Source of the DNA: Ancylobacter sp. TS-1
GTDB taxonomy: Bacteria > Pseudomonadota > Alphaproteobacteria > Rhizobiales > Xanthobacteraceae
Assembly: GCF_009223885.1 (NCBI RefSeq)
Contig: NZ_CP045144.1
Coordinates: forward strand, 1,426,001 to 1,490,000
Length of the DNA stretch: 64,000 nucleotides
Direction: 5' to 3'
Part shown: one piece after another, positions 56,283-64,000 of the stretch
How positions within the stretch are numbered: the first letter of the stretch is position 1
Layout of the letters: each line of letters opens with the position of its first letter
Notes under the pieces: generated by a model
Seen by the model: the letters and a program-made list of their open reading frames with translations, nothing else
Database searches by the model: none
Told to the model about the DNA's origin: nothing
Position numbers and translations under genes: made by a program

Positions 56283-56372
56283 GTCATCCCGGACGCGCCA
56301 GCGGCGCGATCCGGGATCGCGGGATATTGGGGAAGCGATCCCGGCTCTCCGCTACGCTTCGGCCGGGATGAC
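56283..56372. repeat. Dispersed palindromic repeat, copy 3
   Basis: This is the most intact copy. The left arm starts GTCATCCCGGACGCGCC and closes with GCGCGATCCGGGATCGC. A spacer follows, then the right arm GCGATCCCGGCTCTCC to GGCCGGGATGACG. Outer ends are inverted repeats. It lies in the convergent gap of hemF and cca, 10 bases after the hemF stop and 3 bases before the cca stop. Confidence 0.88.
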
Positions 56373-56374
56373 GA

Positions 56375-57586
56375 TCACCTCGCCGCCCCCTCGATAATCC
56401 CCTCCAGCGCCGCCTCCCCCATGGGGAAACCCGCCTCGATCCACGCTTCCTCCGCCCGCTTGAGTGCGGCGCCAAGCGCCGGGCCGGGGGTCAGGCCGCG
56501 CGCGAGGAAGTCGGCGGCCTTGAGCGGAAACTCCGGCAGCGGCCAGTCGGCCGCGATGGAGGCCAGAGCGCGCCAGCCCTCCTCGTCAAGGGCGGCGCCG
56601 GAACGGGCGAAGGCGATCAGCGCCCGGTCCTGGAACGTCTCGCGGCCCATGCGGTAGAGGAACGCCTTCTGCCCCTTCTCGCACATGCCCGGTGTCGGCG
56701 CCGGGCCGGCGAGCGCGGCGAGGCGCGCGGCCTCGCTATTGGAGAGCCGCAGCCGCTCGCGCAGCGCCAGCGCATCCGCCTCGCCGCGCACCGCCAGCGC
56801 GCCGAGCCGGCGCACCGGGTCGGGCGCCATGCCGAGGCCCGCCTCGATGCCGGCGAGCCGGGCGAAGGTCGGCACGTCCCCCGCCCCGCCGAGCACCGGC
56901 GCCAGCAGGCCGGCGGCGTCCATCGTGGCCAGCGTCTCCGGCGCGCGCGGCGCGACGATGAGCTTGAGCAACTCCGCCCGCACCCGCTCGCGCGAGAGCC
57001 GATCGAGCCCGGCGCGGTTGCGGATCGCCGCCGCCAGAGCGGCCTCGTCCAGCGGCCCCCGACCGAAGGCGGCATGGAAGCGGAACAGGCGCAAGATGCG
57101 CAGATAGTCCTCGGCGATACGCACATCCGGGTCGCCGATGAAGCGCACCCGCCCGGCCCTGGCGTCCGCCACCCCGCCGACGAGATCGACCAGCTCACCC
57201 TCGCGGGTGAGGTAGAGTGCGTTCATGGTGAAGTCGCGCCGCTCGGCGTCATGCCGCCAGCTCCGGCCGAACACCACGCGGGCGCGCCGGCCGTCGGTCT
57301 CCGCGTCCTCGCGCAGCGTCGTCACCTCATAGGGCTCGCCCTGCGCGATCACTGTCACCGTGCCGTGCTCGATGCCGGTCGGCACCGGCTTCAGCCCGGC
57401 CGCGTGCGCGCGGCGCGTCACCTCGTCGGGGGTGGCGGTGGTGGCGATGTCGATATCCGAGCGCAGGCCGCGCCCGATCAGCCAGTCGCGCACCGCGCCG
57501 CCGACGATGCGAGCCTCCTCGCCCGCCCCGTCCAGCGCGGCGAGCACGCGGGCGAGGCCCGGGCGGCCCTCCAGAAGCGGGTTCAT
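56375..57586 (-). CDS. cca: CCA tRNA nucleotidyltransferase (class II poly(A) polymerase family)
   Basis: The 403-residue enzyme adds or repairs the CCA end of tRNAs. The nucleotidyltransferase core is IVGGAVRDWLIGRGLRSDIDIATTATPDEV, followed by RDFTMNALYLTREGELVDLVGG and IGDPDVRIAEDYLRILRLFRFHAAFG, all diagnostic. The C-terminal helical part is shorter and more divergent. A longer frame to 57787 overlaps the DUF6111 gene; ATG 57586 is chosen because homologues start there. Last gene of a four-gene operon. Confidence 0.93.
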   Translation of the reverse strand: MNPLLEGRPGLARVLAALDGAGEEARIVGGAVRDWLIGRGLRSDIDIATTATPDEVTRRAHAAGLKPVPTGIEHGTVTVIAQGEPYEVTTLREDAETDGRRARVVFGRSWRHDAERRDFTMNALYLTREGELVDLVGGVADARAGRVRFIGDPDVRIAEDYLRILRLFRFHAAFGRGPLDEAALAAAIRNRAGLDRLSRERVRAELLKLIVAPRAPETLATMDAAGLLAPVLGGAGDVPTFARLAGIEAGLGMAPDPVRRLGALAVRGEADALALRERLRLSNSEAARLAALAGPAPTPGMCEKGQKAFLYRMGRETFQDRALIAFARSGAALDEEGWRALASIAADWPLPEFPLKAADFLARGLTPGPALGAALKRAEEAWIEAGFPMGEAALEGIIEGAAR

Positions 57587-57596
57587 GCCCGGCGTC

Positions 57597-57857
57597 TCAT
57601 TCGATATGGCCGGGGGTGAGCACGCCGTCCTGCCAGGTCGGCGGCACGTAGCGCCCGGTCGTCGGCCCGCGCCCCGTGGCCTCGATGAAATAGAGGCTCG
57701 CCGCCACCAGAAACACGGCCAGCAGCGAGCAGACGACCAGCGCCCGCAGCGACCAGGCGGCGAAAACCGAGTCCACCTTGCGGCCATGGCGCAGATACAG
57801 CGCGAAGGCCGCGAAGGGCAGCAGGAACAGCGCGATCTCGGCGAGGATGCGGGTCAT
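57597..57857 (-). CDS. DUF6111 family small membrane protein
   Basis: The 86-residue protein has two membrane helices (ILAEIALFLLPFAAFALYLRH and ALVVCSLLAVFLVAASLYFIE) and a polar C-terminal tail with GRYVPPTWQDGVLTPGHIE, the conserved end in this family. Its ATG overlaps the stop of the upstream NUDIX gene (ATGA) and it is followed 10 bases later by cca. Function unknown. The arrangement between a CoA pyrophosphatase and cca recurs in Hyphomicrobiales as far as I recall. Confidence 0.8.
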   Translation of the reverse strand: MTRILAEIALFLLPFAAFALYLRHGRKVDSVFAAWSLRALVVCSLLAVFLVAASLYFIEATGRGPTTGRYVPPTWQDGVLTPGHIE

Positions 57858-58537
57858 GGCAGATAGACCCGCTCATAGAGGCTGCGCAATATGCCGGCGG
57901 TGATGCCCCAGATGCGGCGGCGCTCATAGGTCATGGCGTGGAAGGTGCGCATCATGCCGAGCCATTCGCGGGTCTCGCGCACATGGTTGTTGGGGCGCAT
58001 CAGGAAGTCGAGCGGCACCTCGAAAGCCTCATCGACCTCGCCGGGGTTCAGCGTCAGCGCGAAATCGGGCTCCACCGTCGCCACCACGGGCACGATGCGG
58101 AAGCCCGTGCGCGACAGATACGCGTCGAGATAGCCGAGCGGCGCGACGAGGCCACGCGCGAGCCCGACCTCTTCCTCCGCCTCGCGCAGCGCCGCGCCGA
58201 GCGGGCCGTCGTCCTGCGGGTCGATCTTGCCGCCGGGAAAGGAGATCTGCCCGGCATGGCTCGCCAGATGCGAGGAACGCAGCGTCAGCAGCACGGTCGG
58301 CTCGGGGCGGGCGACCACGGGCACCAGCACGGCGGCGGCGCGGATCGGCAGCGCGTCGACCAGCGCGCGGTATTCCGGCGTCAGTTCGTGGTCGCCGCGC
58401 GGCGGGTCGCCGGTCAGGTCCGGCACCGCCAGCAGCCGGACGCGGGCACGAGCGACGAAATCGTCGAGCGTCAGCGGCGCGCTCACATCGGTCGCGGCGA
58501 CATCGGCGGGCGAGAAGGGATGCGGCACGGCGATCAT
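57854..58537 (-). CDS. NUDIX hydrolase, CoA pyrophosphatase type
   Basis: The 227-residue enzyme has the Nudix box GGKIDPQDDGPLGAALREAEEEVGL, and just before it the UPF0035 signature LLTLRSSHLASHAGQISFPGG that defines the CoA-diphosphatase group (NudL-like). It likely splits CoA or oxidised CoA to phosphopantetheine and 3',5'-ADP. ATG 58537 overlaps the DUF1285 stop; an extension to 58681 lies inside DUF1285. ATGA overlap to DUF6111 downstream shows coupling. Confidence 0.92.
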   Translation of the reverse strand: MIAVPHPFSPADVAATDVSAPLTLDDFVARARVRLLAVPDLTGDPPRGDHELTPEYRALVDALPIRAAAVLVPVVARPEPTVLLTLRSSHLASHAGQISFPGGKIDPQDDGPLGAALREAEEEVGLARGLVAPLGYLDAYLSRTGFRIVPVVATVEPDFALTLNPGEVDEAFEVPLDFLMRPNNHVRETREWLGMMRTFHAMTYERRRIWGITAGILRSLYERVYLP

Positions 58538-59121
58538 AGGCCCTCTTTCACGGTCTCGGCGGGCGCCAGCGCGAAGAACGCCCGGCCCGAGGCGACGCCG
58601 AACACGGCGTGCCCGTCCACCACCCGCTCCTCGGCCCGCTCGGCGAGATCGAGGAACACGGCGCGGGTGAGCCGCGCCCACAGGCCGCGACGCACATATA
58701 TATAGGGGCGCGGCCCCCCGTCCGCCCCCGTCTCGATGCGCAGCGGATGCACCTCGTCGCAGGCCACGAGGTCGTCCATGTTGGTGCGGAACACCAGCAC
58801 GGGCAAAGCCCCGCTCTCGTCGACGTTCATCTCGACCGCGAGGAAGGCGGCGTCCTCCACCCGGATGCCGAGCTTCTCCACCGGCGTGACCAGCACGTGG
58901 CGCTCGCCCTCGCGCTTGAGCACCGAGGCGAACAGGCGCACCAGCCCCTCGCGGCGAATCGGCCGCCCGTCATGGTGCCATACGCCCTCGCGGTCGATCA
59001 CGATGTCGATCTCGCCACAATCGGGCGGATTCCAGCTTTCGATCGGCGGCAGGGGGCGTTCGCGACCGTTTCCGACCGCCCGCACCAATTCGTCAAGTCG
59101 GCCGGAAGCCCCTGAAGTCAT
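58534..59121 (-). CDS. DUF1285 family protein
   Basis: The 195-residue protein belongs to DUF1285 (PF06938-type). It has PIESWNPPDCGEIDIVIDREGVWHHDGRPIRREGLVRLFASVLKREG, LVTPVEKLGIRVEDAAFLAVEM, and the tail PRPYIYVRRGLWARLTRAVFLDLAE. Structures of relatives show a two-lobe alpha/beta fold, but function is unknown. ATG 59121 begins the operon DUF1285-NUDIX-DUF6111-cca, divergent from the MoxR operon across 227 bases. Confidence 0.87.
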   Translation of the reverse strand: MTSGASGRLDELVRAVGNGRERPLPPIESWNPPDCGEIDIVIDREGVWHHDGRPIRREGLVRLFASVLKREGERHVLVTPVEKLGIRVEDAAFLAVEMNVDESGALPVLVFRTNMDDLVACDEVHPLRIETGADGGPRPYIYVRRGLWARLTRAVFLDLAERAEERVVDGHAVFGVASGRAFFALAPAETVKEGL

Positions 59122-59281
59122 GATCCAATCCGTGTCACACAGACGTAATCGCGCAGTCGTGATCCCCCGCCCGATAGTCGACGCGGTTGCAAGATAGCGT
59201 AAGCTTGCCCTTCCGAAAGCCCATGCCTGCCTCCCGTTCCAGACCGAAACGGTACGGTGGTAGGTGCATTGCAATATTGTT

Positions 59282-59296
59282 TGTTGCAGCGCAACA
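59282..59296. promoter_or_regulatory. Perfect inverted repeat in the divergent DUF1285/MoxR promoter region
   Basis: TGTTGC-AGC-GCAACA is a perfect six-base palindrome with a three-base centre, placed about 53 bases upstream of the MoxR start. A regulator binding site or a short hairpin is possible. Confidence 0.45.
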
Positions 59297-59348
59297 TGGT
59301 CGGCACGGATCGTTTCGACACGGGTCTCGGTGATTGCAGGAGTACGAC

Positions 59349-60359
59349 ATGACGTCCGCCACCGGCGAGAATTTCGAATCCCTCGACGACATGATCATCC
59401 GCTCGGCGGAGTCGACGGCGGCCAATGTGCGCGCCGCCCGCGCCGGCATCGGCGCGGTGATCTTCGGCCAGGAAACGGTGGTCGAGCGCACCCTCATCAC
59501 CATTCTCTCCGGCGGCCACGGACTTCTCGTCGGTGTGCCCGGCCTCGCCAAGACCAAGCTGGTCGAGACGCTCGGCGTGGTGCTCGGCCTCGATGCCCGG
59601 CGCGTCCAGTTCACCCCGGACCTCATGCCCTCCGACATTCTCGGCGCCGAGGTGCTGGAGGAGAGTGCCGGCGGGCGCCGTTCCTTCCGCTTCATTCCCG
59701 GCCCGGTCTTCGCCCAGCTCCTGATGGCGGACGAGATCAACCGCGCGAGCCCACGCACCCAGTCCGCCCTGCTGCAATCCATGCAGGAAGGCCATGTGAC
59801 CGTGGCCGGCGTGCGCCACGACCTCCCCAAGCCCTTCCACGTGCTGGCGACGCAGAACCCGCTGGAGCAGGAAGGCACCTATCCGCTGCCCGAGGCGCAG
59901 CTCGACCGCTTCCTGATGGAGATCGACGTCGATTACCCCGACCGCGACTCGGAAAGGAAGATCCTGTTCGACACCACCAGCGCCGAGGAAACCAAGCCGC
60001 GCGCGGTGATGAACGCCGACGAACTCGCCGCCGCCCAGCGGCTGGTGCGCCGGCTGCCGGTCGGCGAATCCGTGGTCGAGGCCATCCTCACTTTGGTCCG
60101 CTCGGCCCGTCCGGGGTCCGAGGCCGGCGACCTCTCCAAGTTCATCTCCTGGGGCCCCGGCCCGCGCGCCTCGCAGTCGCTGATGCTGGCGGTGCGTGCC
60201 CGTGCGCTGCTGGACGGGCGCTATGCGCCGTCGATCGACGACGTGGTGGCGCTGGCCGAGCCGATCCTCAAGCACCGCATGGCGCTGACCTTCGCGGCGC
60301 GCGCGGATGGCGAGACGGTGCCGGGCGTCATCGCCAAGCTCGCCCGGAAGATCGGCTGA
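59349..60359 (+). CDS. MoxR-family AAA+ ATPase
   Basis: The 336-residue chaperone-like ATPase has Walker A GVPGLAKTKL near residue 64, Walker B MADEINRASPRTQSALLQSM, sensor regions (HVLATQNPLEQEGTYPLPEAQLDRFLM) and the MoxR signature FTPDLMPSDILGAEVLEE. Start ATG 59349, with TGCAGGAGTACGAC upstream. MoxR proteins act with a DUF58/VWA protein, here the next gene. Role likely in assembly or metal insertion; specific target unknown. Confidence 0.93.
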   Translation: MTSATGENFESLDDMIIRSAESTAANVRAARAGIGAVIFGQETVVERTLITILSGGHGLLVGVPGLAKTKLVETLGVVLGLDARRVQFTPDLMPSDILGAEVLEESAGGRRSFRFIPGPVFAQLLMADEINRASPRTQSALLQSMQEGHVTVAGVRHDLPKPFHVLATQNPLEQEGTYPLPEAQLDRFLMEIDVDYPDRDSERKILFDTTSAEETKPRAVMNADELAAAQRLVRRLPVGESVVEAILTLVRSARPGSEAGDLSKFISWGPGPRASQSLMLAVRARALLDGRYAPSIDDVVALAEPILKHRMALTFAARADGETVPGVIAKLARKIG

Positions 60360-60459
60360 CGACCGGCTGTCCGGGAAGCCCTTGCGTTCAGCCGTGTGGC
60401 TGATGGATTGCATTGCCGGCGGCAGGTGCCGCGGCACCGTGTGACGGAGACGAGAGCGG

Positions 60460-61395
60460 GTGGAGTTCGACGCCGATACAGCCGTGCGAAGCGCAGCGCA
60501 GGATGCCGCCGGCCTCGTGGCCGCGATGCCCCGCCTCGTGCTGGAAGCACGCCGGATCGCGGCCAGCGTCCATCACGGCCTGCACGGGCGCCGCCGCGCC
60601 GGCACCGGAGAGAATTTCTGGCAGTACCGCCGCTTCATGGATGGCGAGCCTTCCTCGCGCGTCGACTGGCGCCGTTCGGCCCGCGACGACCATCTGTATG
60701 TCCGCGAGCGCGAATGGGAAGCCGCCCACACGGTATGGATCTGGCCGGACCTGTCCGCCTCCATGGTGTTCGCCTCGCCGCTGGTCTGGGAGACCAAGCG
60801 TGACCGCGCGCTCATCGTCGCCTTCGCGCTGGCGGAGCTTCTGGTGCGCGGCGGCGAGCGCGTCGGCATACCCGGCGTGATGCGCCCCTCGGCCTCCCGC
60901 CGCATCGTCGAGAAGATGGCGGAATCGCTGGTCCACGCGCCGAGCCTGCCGCAGAGCCTGCCGCCTGCCTTCGCGCCCTCCCCGCTCGCCGAGGTGGTGC
61001 TGCTGGGCGACCTGTGGAGCCCGACCCGCGAGGTGGTGGCCAGCCTCGCCGGGCTCGCCGCCTCCGGCGCGCACGGCCATGTCGTGCAGGTCTGCGATCC
61101 GGCGGAAGAGACCTTTCCCTTCTCCGGCCGTGTCGAGTTCCGCGAGCCGGAAAGCGGCGCCACGCTCACCATCGGCCGGGCGGAGACGGTGCGGGCGGAA
61201 TATGTCGCCCGCGTCGGGGCCCACCGCGAGGCCATCCGCCACGAGGCCGAGCGCCGCACCTGGAGCTTTGTCGTCCACCGCACCGACCGGCCGGCGAGCG
61301 AGCTGCTGCTCGGGCTGCACGCCCGCATGAGCGGCGGGCACGGCGCGGTGCCGCCGCGCGAGAGTGCGGCCGACGAGACGGGACACGTGGCATGA
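60460..61395 (+). CDS. DUF58 domain-containing protein
   Basis: The 311-residue protein has the DUF58 hallmark GENFWQYRRFMDGEPSSRVDWRRSARDDHLYVREREWEAAHTVWIWPDLSASM, and a von Willebrand A-like fold in its later half. It starts at GTG 60460, ten codons before the ATG alternatives. It lies 100 bases after the MoxR gene, and its stop overlaps the DUF4159 start by four bases (ATGA). It is the usual partner of MoxR, probably acting at the membrane on protein assembly. Confidence 0.9.
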   Translation: MEFDADTAVRSAAQDAAGLVAAMPRLVLEARRIAASVHHGLHGRRRAGTGENFWQYRRFMDGEPSSRVDWRRSARDDHLYVREREWEAAHTVWIWPDLSASMVFASPLVWETKRDRALIVAFALAELLVRGGERVGIPGVMRPSASRRIVEKMAESLVHAPSLPQSLPPAFAPSPLAEVVLLGDLWSPTREVVASLAGLAASGAHGHVVQVCDPAEETFPFSGRVEFREPESGATLTIGRAETVRAEYVARVGAHREAIRHEAERRTWSFVVHRTDRPASELLLGLHARMSGGHGAVPPRESAADETGHVA

Positions 61396-64000
61396 CGGGT
61401 CTGTTCGGGCTGCCCCTCGCCTTCGCCACGCCGATGCTGCTGGCGGCCCTCGCCGGCCTCCCGCTGCTGTGGTTCCTGCTGCGGCTGGTGCCGCCACGCC
61501 CGCGCAAGGTCGCCTTCGCGCCGACCCGGCTGCTGCTCGACATTCCGCCGAAGGAGGAGACGCCGGCCCGCACGCCGTGGTGGCTCACCGCGCTGCGCCT
61601 GCTGCTCGCCGCCATCATCATCATCGCCGCCGCCGGCCCGATCTGGAACCCGCCGGTCGCCGGCCCCGCCGCCTCCGGGCCGGTGGTGCTGCTGATCGAT
61701 TCCGGCTGGCCGGCCGCCGCAAGCTGGAACGCGCGCCGCGCCAGCGCCGAGGGCGTCGTCGCCGATGCCGACCTCGAAGGGCGCGGCATCGTGCTCATCC
61801 CGACCGGCGAGCCGCCGCTGGAGCCGCGCGTGATGGCGCCGAACGAGGCGCGAGAGCGCCTGCGCACCCTCAGCCCGGTGCCGCATGTGCCCGACCGCGC
61901 GCCCGCCCTGAGCAGCCTGCGCAAGGCGCTCGCCGCCGCGCCGGAGGCGTCCATCGTCTATCTCTCCGACGGTGTGGCGCTGGAGGGCGGCGAGGCCATT
62001 CCCGCCGACATCGCCGCCGCCGCCGGCAACCGGCCGCTGACCACGCTGGCCGATGGCGTCAAGGAGCCGGTGGCTCTCGTCGCCGCCGACAATGCGGTCG
62101 ACGCGCTGACCGTGAAGGTGGTGCGGGCCGACCGCAACACGCTGGCGCGCGCCGGAACCGTGCGCGCCCACGACATGCGCGGCCTCGTGCTCGGCGAGGC
62201 GCCCTTCGGCTTCGAACCCGGGGCGCGCGAGACCGAGGCCCGCTTCGACCTGCCGGTCGAGATCCGCAACGAGGTCGCCCGGCTCGACATCGTCGACGAG
62301 GCCTCCGCCGGCGCGGTGCAGCTGCTGGACAAGCGCTGGCGCCGGCGCACGGTCGGCATCGTCTCCGGCACCTCCGCCGACCAGCGCCAGCCGCTGCTGG
62401 CGCCCTCCTACTATCTCACCCGCGCGCTCGGCCCCTTCGCCGACATCCGCACGGCCGAGGGGGCCACGACCTCCGAGGCGATCGACCGCTTCATCGACGG
62501 CAAGCTGCCCGTCATCATCCTGTCCGACGTCGGCACGCTGCAGCCGGAGACGCGCGCGCGCCTCGCCCGCTGGATCGAGGGCGGCGGCGTTCTCATCCGC
62601 TTCGCCGGCCCGCGCCTCGCCAACGGCTCGGACGACCTCGTGCCGGTGACGCTGCGGCGCGGCGGGCGCGTGCTCGGCGGCTCGCTCTCCTGGGAGCAGC
62701 CGCAGTCGCTCGGCAGCTTCACCGCCGAGGGGCCGTTCCGCGACGTGACCGTACCCAATGACGTCACCGTCGAGCGGCAGGTGCTGGCCGAGCCCGACGG
62801 CCTGCTCGCCTCGCGCACCTGGGCCACACTCTCGGACGGCACGCCGCTCGTCACCGGCGAGCGGCGCGGCGCCGGCGCGCTGGTGCTGTTCCACGTCACC
62901 GCCGACACCTCGTGGTCGAACCTGCCGATCTCCGGCGCCTTCGTCGACATGCTGCGCCGGGTCGTCGCGCTCGGCGGGTCCAGCGCGGCCGAGGCGGGAG
63001 GCGAGGCCGGCGCGACGACCGTGATGACCGGCGAGACCATCGCCCCGAGCCGGCTGCTCGACGGCTTCGGCGCCTTCCGCCCCACCACGCCGACCGCCAA
63101 GGCGATTCCCGTCGGCTATACCGGCCGCGCCAGCGCCGACCATCCGCCCGGCTTCTACGGCCCGCCGGAAGGGCTGGTGGCGGTCAACGCGCTGTTGCCG
63201 CGCGACCGCCTCGTCGCGCTGGACCTGTCCGGCCTCGGCCGGCTGGAGCCCTATCGCGACGCCACGCCCCGCGACCTGCGCGCGCCGCTGCTGCTGGCCC
63301 TGCTCGCCCTCCTGCTGATCGATGCCATGATCGTCTTCCTGCTCGCCGGCGGCTTCGCCCGCCTCACCGCCCGCCGCGCCGCCAGCGCCGCCGTGCTGCT
63401 CGCCCTCGGCCTCGCCGCCGCCCTGCCGTCCGGTCCGGCGCAGGCCGAGCCCCGGCCGCTGGCGCAGGTGGCACCCGCCACCCCGGCGGCAAAGCCGGAC
63501 AAGCCGATGACCGCCGCCGAGGCCGATTTCGCGGTGCAGGCCACCAGCGCCACCCGCCTCGCCTATGTCATCACCGGCGACGCCGACACCGATGCGGTCA
63601 GCCGCGCCGGCCTGCACGGCCTCACCAGCTTCCTCGGCGAGCGAACCGCGCTGGAGGCCGGCGAGCCGATGGGCGTCGACATTGCGCGCGACGAGTTGTC
63701 CTTCTTCCCGCTGCTCTACTGGCCGATCGTGCCCGGCGCCGCCCGCCCGAGCCCCGAGGCGCTGGCCCGCATCGACGCCTTCATGAAGCAGGGCGGCACC
63801 ATCGTCTTCGACACGCGCGACGCCGAGACCACCCTGCCCGGCTCGAACGGCGCCGGCTCGCCGGCCAACGACACGCTGCGCGCCATTCTCTCCGGGCTCG
63901 ACATACCGGAACTCGAACCCGTTCCCCGCGATCACGTGCTGACCAAGGCGTTCTACCTGCTGCGCGATTTCCCCGGCCGCTTCACCGGCGGCACCACCTG
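61392..64000 (+). CDS. DUF4159/BatA-domain membrane protein, 3' end outside window
   Basis: A frame opens at ATG 61392 and runs to the window end, giving at least 869 residues. N-terminal two membrane segments (FATPMLLAALAGLPLLWFLL and LTALRLLLAAIIIIAAAGPIW) match the BatA N-terminal domain. A middle part (VVLLIDSGWPAAASWNARR...) follows with VWA-like sequence, then another helix pair near LLLALLALLLIDAMIVFLLAG and a DUF4159 domain (ATRLAYVITGDADTDAVSRAGLHGLTSFLGERTALEAGEP). It is coupled to the DUF58 gene. With MoxR it forms a system widespread in alphaproteobacteria, without an assigned function. Confidence 0.88.
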   Translation, partial: MTGLFGLPLAFATPMLLAALAGLPLLWFLLRLVPPRPRKVAFAPTRLLLDIPPKEETPARTPWWLTALRLLLAAIIIIAAAGPIWNPPVAGPAASGPVVLLIDSGWPAAASWNARRASAEGVVADADLEGRGIVLIPTGEPPLEPRVMAPNEARERLRTLSPVPHVPDRAPALSSLRKALAAAPEASIVYLSDGVALEGGEAIPADIAAAAGNRPLTTLADGVKEPVALVAADNAVDALTVKVVRADRNTLARAGTVRAHDMRGLVLGEAPFGFEPGARETEARFDLPVEIRNEVARLDIVDEASAGAVQLLDKRWRRRTVGIVSGTSADQRQPLLAPSYYLTRALGPFADIRTAEGATTSEAIDRFIDGKLPVIILSDVGTLQPETRARLARWIEGGGVLIRFAGPRLANGSDDLVPVTLRRGGRVLGGSLSWEQPQSLGSFTAEGPFRDVTVPNDVTVERQVLAEPDGLLASRTWATLSDGTPLVTGERRGAGALVLFHVTADTSWSNLPISGAFVDMLRRVVALGGSSAAEAGGEAGATTVMTGETIAPSRLLDGFGAFRPTTPTAKAIPVGYTGRASADHPPGFYGPPEGLVAVNALLPRDRLVALDLSGLGRLEPYRDATPRDLRAPLLLALLALLLIDAMIVFLLAGGFARLTARRAASAAVLLALGLAAALPSGPAQAEPRPLAQVAPATPAAKPDKPMTAAEADFAVQATSATRLAYVITGDADTDAVSRAGLHGLTSFLGERTALEAGEPMGVDIARDELSFFPLLYWPIVPGAARPSPEALARIDAFMKQGGTIVFDTRDAETTLPGSNGAGSPANDTLRAILSGLDIPELEPVPRDHVLTKAFYLLRDFPGRFTGGTT

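Noticed and set aside
60573..63935. 1120-codon minus-strand frame opposite DUF58/DUF4159
   Set aside because: Composition is Arg/Gly/Ala/His-rich, there is no domain, and the plus strand encodes conserved proteins throughout.

Overview
The window is high-GC bacterial chromosome with tightly packed genes. It reads as a member of the Alphaproteobacteria, order Hyphomicrobiales (Rhizobiales). The support is family content: a PetP/PetR-type regulator pair beside ilvE, Omp25/31-type porins, a proC-ybjN-ubiK-lgt-methyltransferase-pgeF neighbourhood, fused-length UvrB/UvrC and a petABC operon. A Xanthobacteraceae-like host (Ancylobacter/Starkeya type) is my inference and is not proven here. I see no rRNA or tRNA gene, CRISPR array, prophage or insertion sequence. 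Most of the window is core genome.

Layout. 1-2.7 kb: end of a urea/short-chain-amide ABC importer (urtD end, urtE) followed by formamidase fmdA and a zinc-ribbon fmdB. 2.8-10.3 kb: gamma-glutamyltransferase, a possible tiny ORF with an extreme Shine-Dalgarno and its terminator, a YaiI/DUF188 protein, a BKACE-type enzyme, a PaiB-like protein and PEP carboxylase. 10.6-14.8 kb: Tim44-domain protein, DUF805 protein and uvrB. 15.1-18.0 kb: a small catabolic-looking operon (cysteine hydrolase, NCS2 permease, cupin) behind an AT-rich promoter with operator-like repeats. 18.1-21.3 kb: exported protein, RNase T2, rlmJ, cold-shock protein and a GST. 21.4-23.1 kb: two Omp25-type porins. 23.5-30 kb: pteridine-reductase-like SDR, EamA transporter, FkbM methyltransferase, then uvrC-pgsA-moaD-moaE. 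30-37 kb: ilvE divergent from a MarR/OmpR/sensor-kinase set, CsaA, a TetR regulator, proC and ybjN. 37.2-42.4 kb: ubiK divergent from lgt, methyltransferase, pgeF, an M24-fold protein and a lipoprotein. 42.5-48.4 kb: prs, an exported protein, L25, pth, ychF and two MaoC hotdog proteins. 48.4-52.6 kb: petABC, trmL and a GreA-like protein. 52.6-64 kb: ABC exporter, VIT-family transporter, hemF, a DUF1285-NUDIX-DUF6111-cca operon, and a divergent MoxR-DUF58-DUF4159 operon that runs off the end.

How the genes connect. Nucleotide excision repair is represented by uvrB and uvrC, both longer than the E. coli proteins. Translation quality genes cluster (L25, pth, ychF, trmL, cca, rlmJ). petPR-like regulators and their presumed target petABC lie about 17 kb apart. 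The first operon plausibly imports and hydrolyses formamide or related amides.

The most unusual signals are intergenic. A family of palindromic repeats of about 89 bp occurs in several gaps. A second palindromic repeat is found both in a gap near 33.9 kb and, in frame, inside uvrC. Other items worth a look are the tiny ORF with a 16-base match to the 16S 3' end, an M24-fold protein that has lost every metal ligand, a GreA-like protein without the acidic tip, and the terminator-like hairpin in the L25 leader.
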